DNA of 64,000 nt from Sinohyriopsis cumingii (lineage: Eukaryota; Mollusca; Bivalvia; Unionida; Unionidae), in assembly GCA_028554795.2 (NCBI GenBank), contig CM068839.1, positions 88,371,540-88,435,539 of the forward strand. The letters run 5' to 3'. The stretch's first letter is position 1. The number at the start of each line of letters is the position of its first letter. Position numbers and translations under genes: made by a program. Below are positions 58,001 through 64,000 of the stretch, one piece after another. Under the pieces are notes generated by a model. The model saw only the letters and a program-made list of their open reading frames with translations, was not told where the DNA came from and did not search any database.

Positions 58001-61000
58001 AAATATTGAAATCTTGCAAAATCTTGCCAGTAGCTGACTGCCGTGTTGAGGTGTCGAAATACATCGTTCTTAACGTTGATCAAGACCTCACACATTCCTT
58101 AATTAATTCGACTTTGAAATACTAAAGAGAGGAAGCTATAAATCGAAGTTACGGATTCTACTACTGATGTCTAGTAGATAATATTTTTACTTTAATAATT
58201 GCTAAAGAAATTTCACCCATAAGTAAAATATAAAGAAAATGGTAATTACTGATTCAGGGCCACCAAAGATGTAACAAAAGTATTTACCACTCCAATAAAT
58301 GCAACAGCAAATGCATAAATGTGACTTATCGCACAATGTAACATACCTGACCCGTTTCTTCTATTGATTTTTTGTCTGATTTGGAAAATCCTGTAATAAG
58401 CCGCCCCTGAACGATTCCCACGCCAATCATGATGGGCATAAAGGTCAGAATCACAAGCGTAAGTTTCCAGCTGTAGTAGAAAGCGATAACAAGCGACGCA
58501 ATGATAGTCGCCATAGACTCCAATACCAACCCGATTTTAGACCCAGTTGCCTGCAGGAGAAAAGACAAGTCAAAATGTGAATGTGTCACTGAAATTGAAA
58601 AACTTACATAGCTTTGCTAAAAATCACAGGTACTAGGAATTAGATGAAGTTAAGGGACTTGCAGACCTTTTAAACATAACAAAATAGTTTCTTTTATCCT
58701 TGTGCTGCTTGTGACAATATCATATAAATTTAATCAGATGGCTGGATTGCAAGTGTTAAGATTGTGAGAACCTGCGATGATAAAGAGCAGCTCATACAAG
58801 CTGCAGATATAAAAAACAGAACAAGATACATCGATTCTTTGCAATAAAGTCCTTCAGTATAACAATCCCCTTGTTAACTTAGGTTAGGGCGATGCTGTCA
58901 TTAAATTTGTAAAATTATGTTGTGTCTACTTCGTTTTGGTTCTTGGCACAATTCTAACTTAGTTTCAAACCGCTAAGTAATATTTCTTCAAATCATTTTA
59001 TACATTATTTTGATATAGCCTTGTGTCATTGCTACTTCGTTTTGGTTCTTGGCACAATTCTAACATAGATTCAAACCGCTAAATAATATTTCTTCAAATC
59101 ATTTTATGCATTATTCTGATATAACCTTTTTAGAATGCCCTTCAGTATAACGCTGCCTCCTTTAAAATATGAATCACCTGAATGACTCATATGAACCGCG
59201 TTATAAAAAGAAGCCTGCAAGTATCCAATCGGGATCTCTGTGATGTGATATATATAGTATTGTGACATTAGAAATCGATGCAAAGCCGGGTACTGTGAAA
59301 AAGTTTGTACTGTGGCATTTCTCCACATACCGAGAGAAGTACCACAGTATCCAACAATTATATCAGGGACCAACAATTCAATGTTTTCTGGCAGGGGCCT
59401 GATATATGTGTTTGATTTCATTTTTCAATGACTGGAAAAATACACAGCCTTGATTTATAGCAAACTAATACCATGTTCTATCCATGATATTATTAAAAAA
59501 AAATTATCATCTTGCGATAAAAGAAAATAAAATATTTCGGTCCAGAAAAGACCACACAGCCCTCACCTTCCCTCCGATAATTAAATTGCCAGTACCTTAC
59601 AGTAAATTAATTTGCTATATGCATGTTAATTGTTGTATAAATTGCAGTCAAAAAGCTATAACTACAGTGACATTATTACGCTTACGCTATAGCTGATACT
59701 GAGAAAGACATGTTAACATTAGAGAGCATATTGATAAAATAGTAAGTGTTGATAATGAAGTCTCCAATTTTATAATTACACTATTGATGTGATAGACTCG
59801 GATAATCTGAATGGGATACAAATAGGCGGGCAAGATATTTATCAGAGAGGACCACTAAACATTAAACATGCTTATTCATCAAACGAGAAAATATTTAGTA
59901 GACTTGAGAAATTATGTGTACATCAGACAGAAAACAAGTGCTTTCTTCAAAATTGTAGGATTATTCGCAATCTTACCAATAAATACAAATACTTAACACA
60001 TGCATAAGCATCCTGAATATACGTGGGTACAAAAAAACAACAGAGAAGAAGCTACAACTATTATACATCACTTACCCCCTGTACTATGGTACAGTCATTG
60101 GATAGTCTGGTGGTAAGGTGACCCACCTTGTTGTTTGGTTCATCGAAGAATGCAATATCCTGCAAAGAAATGACTTTATGAAATTTTATAGATTATGTTA
60201 TCGAGAACATAGAAAATGCACAAAAACGAGGAAAATGCATACCTTTTTAATCGCTCAAGTTAAGCAAACCACGTATATAATTCTTCTCAAATAGAAATTT
60301 TCATTAGAGTCCAAACAGCCTCAAATTTTCTAAAATGTCTTCAATGATGCAGAATTTGTTTGCATTTTACACACTACATTAGGCGATTCAATATTACACA
60401 AATATACTAGATAAATGTGCCTTCTTATTAGCCTTTTGATTGGATATTAATTTAATAGATAACTACTTATATGAACAAAAACCTTTGAAACTCTCTACGT
60501 CATTTCATTCATATTCTATTATAAGCCAACGTTTTCTTGCAAATCCAGGATTTTGATTGCGATTCAAATTTAACGAGTGAATTTCATCAAATCATGTCCC
60601 ATGCTCTACAAACTGAGAAAATACAAATTAGTTTCAGTGCTTCGATCTATGGCCTTACCTTGAAGATGTGTGCATGAATTTGATAACCATATCTTCAACT
60701 TAAGATGCAGAGATGTACAAAGGTTTTATCCCCGCATCGCTATCCTCTTTACAGTTATACGGCAGACAACGACTGCAAATGCAGATCTTGGACCAGGACG
60801 TTGAAGAAAGGATATTAAGTGGGTATGTGACACACTCTTTCAAGAATATCATGCATCATAATTTCATCAAAAACTGCAAAACGTCAGCTTAAATTAAAGA
60901 GGTGATGGGCATAACAACAATGAAACTGACAAATAAATGGAAGGGAAAACAGATATTGAATGTTAAGTCCTCCCCTTTTCTTGAAATTCGATAAAACTTA

Positions 61001-63581
61001 ATGTTCTCTAGATCAACAATAAAGTGATCCTCCCAATTTGACACACTGATCATAAAAACTCTATTCCTGAAGCTAATCCATAAGGAGAAACTTTTACCTA
61101 CCTGTCTTAAAATGGCTCTGAACGTCAAGCTCCGTAATCGTCTAGTCAAGTTGGCACCAGCATTAGTGAAACACACTAACTGTAATAGGTAAATAACAAT
61201 AATGAATTATATGTAGTCATACAGCTTGGATTCTTAGAGTTGGACCAACAAAATGATACATTATATATGTGTTAATCAGATTTCATATATATGGGCATCT
61301 CTCTCTGTGTGCCATTGTGAGTGTGTGTGTGAATCTATACAAGCCTGTACATGTGTAAATCAATCTGTACAGGCCTATAGATATGAAATCTGATGAATAC
61401 ATATATAATGGAATCCGAGTAACATCACTTGTGTCAGGCTGTATCATTTAGCTTGTCCAACTTTAAGAATCCAACTGTTTGATCTGTTTGAAATGTGTTA
61501 ACAGGTGTACAGTGCAAACTGGTACAAAACACACTAAGGAAAACATTGATAGACTGGTACAATGCACATTAAGGAAAACACTGATAGACTGGTACAGCAC
61601 ACATTAAGGAAAACACTGACAGACTGGTACAACGCACATTAAGGAAACATTGATAGACTGGTTTACATAATGAACAGGTAAGAGATGCTGGTAGATTAAA
61701 AGACAAAACCAATGGATGAAAGATAAAATGGTAGTAAAACAAACAAAGCAACATCATACATACATACATACATGCATGCATACATACATACCAACCTAAC
61801 CACATCCATACATACTTACCTGCCTAGCTACATACCTAACTACTACCCACGTACATACATACATACCTACCTGCCTAGCTACATACCTAACTACTACCCA
61901 CATACATACATACATACACACATACATACATATTGTATTTGCCAAATTTTACATTGCAATTTCAGAATTAACAAGCGAAAATGAAATGACACTAGTCTTA
62001 TGGGATCTGGATTATATAAAATTTTATTGCAACAAATACAGCTGCTTTGACATTTAATAGTGTCTATTGTTTAATAAATTCGAGTTTTAAAAAGTGTATA
62101 CAGTTATCGAAAGGAGGAAAGAAAATAGCAGTAGAGGCAGTTTGTGATTTCGTCAACAAAGGTTTTCCTGAATTTGTTTCATGTGAATTCAAAATACTGC
62201 TATTATAACAAACAACAAGTAGTTATGGGGTTGCTCCAGAAATGTAGCTGACACCAAGTTGCACAAAAATAGTACAGAAAAACATTATAACTAGCCAAGG
62301 TGACATTTTACGATGATAAGGGAATGCAGGATATGGAATTTTGGCAAAACAAAGATATGTCAATCGTTTATAAAGGACTTGACAGCAAATTGATAGTTGC
62401 TATGTGCATATGATAGATGTATTTTAATACTATTACCAAAACAAACTACTGTGTGAATTAAATTCTTGAAATTACTTTTCGCATAAAGATGGGTATTATA
62501 CTTTCCTTTTCGATCAATTTGTGATCAATATAGAAAGCATTGCGACTAAAATGTAATCCACTTATAAGCAAATTATCCAAAATTGTTTCCCTACAAAGAT
62601 CTTCTCTCCATCTAGTATTGCATATTTTGTGGAACACACAATACCATTTTTAACTCTAGACCAAATGCAAACACAAAATTAGTTCCTGCAACAATTTGCA
62701 TCCATATCATGGTGAAATTTATATGCGTTTTCATATATATACATGTGCTATAAATACCATGACCTTTTAAATCGAGATATAAGGTTGAATCCAACAGACT
62801 GATATGCACTTCATTTAAATTATGTTTAAACTATAGTTTAACACGCAGTTGCTGTGGCAGTGGATAGGTGTATTCTTTAGTAAATTGTAGAATAAATTAA
62901 TCTCCATAGCTGCTGAGTATAGCAGCAGTGAGAAAGTAAAATTCATAATATATATATAATTTTAACACATGGGTTTTGCAGAACCCGATATCTCATCTAT
63001 CTTAAGTTATAGACTTGCAAACAATTTTAAGATGGCTTGCACAAGCATTTTAATACAAAAGTAAGGTTGTCCGACTAGCAATCCTTGCTCTTTCTAGCAT
63101 TTTGCTTCATAAAGGGGAAGAAAACACTTATTCTATATAGACTGTCCCTTGTTGAAAACGGAATTCCTTGATAATTCAAAACCGATGTTCAACAGTCGCT
63201 AAAAGAAAAAGAAACACATTTATTGAAAACATGCTCAGAGTTTAGAAATATTTCTTAAATGAACGATAAAGCAGCCAATGAATTTTATTGACTAGATTTT
63301 AGTTGTAATCCTCTCCCATGCATTCACATATATTATACGACGATGAGCCAATGACAAAGTATGTGCCTTTCAGTCTTTAAGGTAATATTTAGCCCAAGTT
63401 TGATAGTAACATCATCAGAAGTGGTGATAAAACTTGGATTCTACTACTGTCATTACCTAACAGCAAAAGATGTACATACCAATAGCACTCGCACTGCAAA
63501 ATTAAAAACAGCAATTCCCATGATGATGGCAACCAGGATTTTTGCTGTGTATCTCATTCCATCTGGCTCACCGCTGAACAC
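39814..63581 (-). CDS. ABCB1: ABCB-type (P-glycoprotein/MDR-like) transporter, C-terminal half, 11 exons
   Basis: Spliced gene on the minus strand; coding exons are listed separately. Joined, the exons give about 510 residues covering the second membrane domain (from the region after TM7) and the complete second nucleotide-binding domain. Visible there are Walker [11 protein letters not shown]-loop SQEPTLFD, signature LSGGQKQR, Walker [13 protein letters not shown] and H-loop IAHRLSTIQ. All motifs match active P-glycoprotein-type NBDs, including the catalytic Glu after Walker B. Exons keep one reading frame with GT-AG borders and no internal stop, so the gene appears intact. Proteins of this family export lipophilic compounds from the plasma membrane using ATP. 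The N-terminal half (first membrane domain and NBD) should lie beyond 64000. ABCB1, ABCB4 and ABCB11 orthology cannot be separated from this half alone. A half-transporter is unlikely because the membrane part aligns with the second half of full transporters. Confidence 0.93.
40340..40955. repeat. Intronic minisatellite, about 54-bp unit, about 11 copies
   Basis: Diverged units contain ACGGTATAGTCAGG, ACTATAAGTAAATAGT and ATGGCCTCCC. It lies in the last intron of the ABC transporter gene, about 330 bp from the last exon. Confidence 0.9.
42905..43590. repeat. Intronic minisatellite, 18-bp unit (TATACTCATTATACATTG)
   Basis: About 35 diverged copies of an 18-bp unit with TGTATACTCATT at its core, in the last intron, ending about 235 bp from the exon 10 donor site. 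Long open frames on both strands arise because 18 is divisible by 3 and are not genes. Confidence 0.95.
43826..43972 (-). CDS. ABCB1: ABCB exon 10: signature motif and Walker B of NBD2
   Basis: 49 codons, [20 protein letters not shown] through [17 protein letters not shown]. Contains the ABC signature LSGGQ, Walker B and the catalytic Glu. Acceptor TTCTAG, donor GTATAC, both phase 0. Confidence 0.97.
44664..44870 (-). CDS. ABCB1: ABCB exon 9: Q-loop region of NBD2
   Basis: 69 codons with [20 protein letters not shown] (Q-loop Gln), [16 protein letters not shown] and [11 protein letters not shown]. Acceptor CTTATAG, donor GTATGA, phase 0 at both ends. A 1.5-kb minisatellite begins only about 130 bp upstream of its acceptor. 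Confidence 0.97.
45000..46510. repeat. Intronic minisatellite: 21-bp unit, 42-bp dimer, 484-bp higher-order repeat
   Basis: The basic unit is TTACCATTAACCTTGTCTGTG or TTATCATTAACCATGCTTGTG, alternating as a 42-bp dimer. A variant with an extra A (ACCAATTAACC) recurs at 45386, 45870 and 46354, exactly 484 bp apart, which equals 23 units plus 1 bp. This marks a higher-order repeat of about three copies, the last two most alike. It lies in the intron between exons 8 and 9 of the ABC transporter. Confidence 0.97.
46542..46738 (+). mobile_element. tRNA-derived SINE (family B)
   Basis: A tRNA-like head, GCCTCGGTAGCTCAGTGTTT (A box), with GGTTCAAATCC (B box), followed by an unrelated body and a tail of TCAATAAATCATCAATCAA. 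The head folds only imperfectly as a tRNA, so it is a retroposon rather than a tRNA gene. It abuts the right end of the minisatellite in the same intron. Confidence 0.75.
47189..47380 (+). mobile_element. SINE family C, 5'-truncated copy
   Basis: Matches, in the same order, the body of the copy at 55.5-55.8 kb (on its minus strand): TGCCTCACCTGGC, TTTTAGGACTGGTCGG, CATAATGTCCCAG, CTAGACA and CTGCAGACATCATAGCGATA. The tRNA-like head is missing. A (CA)n tract at 47385-47401 follows. Confidence 0.7.
47624..47821 (-). CDS. ABCB1: ABCB exon 8: start of NBD2 with Walker A
   Basis: 66 codons, [20 protein letters not shown] through [20 protein letters not shown] to DPTGGKV. Contains the A-loop Tyr (FHYPARPD) and Walker A. 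Acceptor TTTAG, donor GTAGGA, phase 0. Confidence 0.97.
48588..48744 (-). CDS. ABCB1: ABCB exon 7: TM12 and linker to NBD2
   Basis: Codes for [20 protein letters not shown] and [20 protein letters not shown], ending DGRTS. It matches the end of the second membrane domain of P-glycoprotein. It starts in phase 2, completing an Arg codon split with exon 6. Confidence 0.95.
49107..49492 (-). other. Two overlapping broken frames, unrecognised (intronic)
   Basis: Minus frames 49492-49310 ([20 protein letters not shown]) and 49406-49107 ([40 protein letters not shown]) join near 49310 by a frameshift and look protein-like. They may be a fragment of an old transposon-derived protein. I recognise no family. 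It lies in the intron between ABCB exons 6 and 7. Confidence 0.3.
50382..50522 (-). CDS. ABCB1: ABCB exon 6: TM11-TM12 region
   Basis: Codes for [20 protein letters not shown] and [20 protein letters not shown], then TFNYVF, matching the TM11 hairpin of the second membrane domain. It begins and ends within codons that complete correctly with exons 5 and 7. Confidence 0.95.
51200..53620. other. GC-richer block in an ABCB intron, unknown origin
   Basis: Composition is visibly richer in GC than the surrounding intron. In 52.7-53.42 kb both strands hold a long frame interrupted by a few stops. The minus frame, from 53421 to 52699, has two stops and contains [20 protein letters not shown] and [20 protein letters not shown]. 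The plus frame, from 52724 to 53338, contains [21 protein letters not shown] cannot tell which strand was coding and recognise no domain. A perfect-looking hairpin lies inside. It is probably a decayed mobile element. Confidence 0.35.
52646..52697. repeat. 23-bp hairpin (inverted repeat with 6-bp loop)
   Basis: GGAATGGAAGGAGGGCATAT at 52646 pairs with its complement ending at 52697. 22 of 23 positions match and the loop is GGTAGG. Function unknown. Confidence 0.9.
53837..54034. repeat. Intronic minisatellite, 49-bp unit, 4 copies
   Basis: The unit runs from ATGTATGCAAGTACAAATAA to GGATGGGTGTGCC. Copies start every 49 bp and are nearly identical. Confidence 0.95.
54535..54635 (-). CDS. ABCB1: ABCB exon 5: intracellular loop 4 region
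   Basis: 33 codons plus 2 nt, [20 protein letters not shown] then [13 protein letters not shown], matching the conserved 'E(A/S)xxNxRTVVSLTxE' segment of P-glycoprotein. Acceptor TTCCAG, donor GTATGT, ends in phase 2. Confidence 0.96.
54916..54948. repeat. (GTAT)n microsatellite
   Basis: About eight GTAT units with one interruption. Confidence 0.85.
55495..55797 (-). mobile_element. tRNA-derived SINE (family C), near-complete
   Basis: On the minus strand the head reads CTGGTTGGCCTTGTGGTTAG (A box) and GTGGGTTTGAACCCC (B box), followed by a roughly 200-bp body shared with 47189-47380 and a tail ending in CATTCATATCG-complementary sequence. It lies in the intron between ABCB exons 4 and 5. 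Confidence 0.75.
58347..58550 (-). CDS. ABCB1: ABCB exon 4: TM9-TM10
   Basis: 68 codons, [40 protein letters not shown] and [13 protein letters not shown]. It matches the TM9-TM10 pair and the following cytoplasmic helix of the second membrane domain. Acceptor CTGCAG, donor GTATGT, phase 0. Confidence 0.97.
58923..59127. repeat. Two-copy tandem duplication, about 105 bp
   Basis: CTACTTCGTTTTGGTTCTTG through TTCTTCAAATCATTTTAT occurs twice head to tail with about 8% divergence. Confidence 0.92.
60076..60159 (-). CDS. ABCB1: ABCB exon 3: coupling-helix region
   Basis: 28 codons, [20 protein letters not shown] then NDCTIVQG, equivalent to the 'DxxxFDxxxNxxGxLxxRLxxD' motif of P-glycoprotein. 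Acceptor TTGCAG, donor GTAAGT, phase 0. Confidence 0.97.
61102..61179 (-). CDS. ABCB1: ABCB exon 2: TM8 end and cytoplasmic helix
   Basis: 26 codons, [20 protein letters not shown] then RAILRQ, matching 'GxxLTxRLRxxxFRxxLRQ'. Acceptor ATTACAG, donor GTAGGT, phase 0. Confidence 0.96.
61222..61478. mobile_element. Inverted-repeat (MITE-like/foldback) element
   Basis: The left arm (61222-61292) has TTGGATTCTTAGAGTTGGAC, ATGATACA and CAGATTTCATAT. The right arm (61380-61477) has the reverse complements in mirrored order: ATATGAAATCTGATGAAT, TGTATCAT and GTCCAACTTTAAGAATCCAA. The right arm carries about 30 extra bp in its middle. The centre has a (GT)n-like tract. No transposase is present. Confidence 0.75.
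61505..61662. repeat. Intronic minisatellite, about 35-bp unit, 4 copies
   Basis: The unit is of the type GACTGGTACAATGCACATTA then AGGAAAACACTGATA, repeated four times plus a partial. Confidence 0.93.
61756..61932. repeat. (CATA)n-rich repeat with a 54-bp higher unit
   Basis: Runs of CATACATA interrupted by CCTACCTGCCTAGCTACATA then CCTAACTACTACCCAC, which itself occurs twice. Confidence 0.92.
63480..63581 (-). CDS. ABCB1: ABCB exon 1 in window: TM8 region of second membrane domain
   Basis: 34 codons, [20 protein letters not shown] then [14 protein letters not shown], matching the 'VFxxxPDxxRxxAxxxxxxFxxxxxxxF' exon at the start of the second half of P-glycoprotein. Acceptor TCTTAG, donor GTATGT, phase 0. 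Earlier exons lie beyond the window. Confidence 0.93.
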
Positions 63582-64000
63582 CTAAGAAATGGATTTGAAA
63601 TTTCACATCATTACTTGCAGAAAACAATAATTTGTTAGATATTGTTTCCAATATTGACTTTAATATCCCCTTCTTCTCCATGACTCCTCTTCCAGGTTCA
63701 TGTATGGACAATAGGCCCGATGCGCCTCCCCTCCCCCATATGTTAAAAGGCAACTAATGGTGGCAAATGGGTGTCTATGAAGGATAGGATCCTCGACCTC
63801 TAGCTAGCCATTCAATGTTTATGAGGTTAACGAAAGATAGCTTCTCTCTGCTGACTTGTAAAGTTCACCATTGTTACTAAGGAAACCCTTGCAAAGACCA
63901 TCGTCTAACAAGTAGTGGCAAGTGCAAATCTAGTAAGGTTTCTACCTTTATTAATGTATATCATAATGTATAGCAATGACATAACAAGCGCAACACTTCA
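63582..64000 (-). other. Intron of the ABC transporter gene
   Basis: No further exon is visible between the acceptor of the 63.5-kb exon and the window edge. Confidence 0.6.

Noticed and set aside
59104..59421. 105-codon minus-strand ORF in an ABCB intron
   Set aside because: Partly overlaps a tandem duplication, has no recognisable motif, and is not needed for the ABCB reading frame.

Overview
The window is a piece of animal nuclear DNA, most likely from a lophotrochozoan, and I favour a mollusc. The reasons are AT-rich intergenic DNA, one gene with many small GT-AG exons and kilobase introns, three families of tRNA-derived SINEs, two kinds of non-LTR retrotransposon remnant, and many micro- and minisatellites. 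The species assignment is inference. There are no bacterial features.

Right part (39.8-63.6 kb, minus strand). Eleven exons encode the C-terminal half of a full-length ABCB-type (P-glycoprotein/MDR-like) transporter: most of the second membrane domain and the whole second nucleotide-binding domain, ending at a stop at 39814. All eleven exons join in frame, so the gene looks intact. Its N-terminal half lies beyond the right edge. Its introns hold minisatellites (including a 484-bp higher-order array built from 21-bp units), SINE copies, an inverted-repeat element and a GC-richer block of unknown origin.

Middle part (20.5-34.9 kb, minus strand). This is a GC-richer island of decayed virus-like genes of the Polinton/Maverick kind. 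It holds a DDE integrase, an adenain-like cysteine protease, a packaging ATPase, the tail of a putative minor spike protein and about ten unassigned ORFs. Beside them is a capsid cluster: a coiled-coil protein, a 20-residue ORF, a hydrophobic/basic minor protein and a double-jelly-roll capsid. Nearly every gene carries frameshifts or in-frame stops, and one is split by a SINE with a target-site duplication. No DNA polymerase is recognisable in this island. The 20.7-23.7 kb part is arranged as small transcription units. Two share a TATA plus initiator-like module, and four sites behind ORFs carry histone-mRNA-type 3' stem-loops. That is the most unexpected signal in the window.

Left part (0-20 kb). 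A second, older capsid cluster of the same family lies on the plus strand (about 3.0-6.6 kb). It holds a PolB N-terminal-like remnant, a short MD...LINEL ORF and a broken capsid gene. The rest is AT-rich DNA with LINE fragments (L1-like at 14-15 kb, another non-LTR type at 17.1-18.1 kb), microsatellites and dispersed duplications.

The only gene that looks functional is the ABC transporter. The virus-like genes are relics, though their order and regulatory motifs are still readable.
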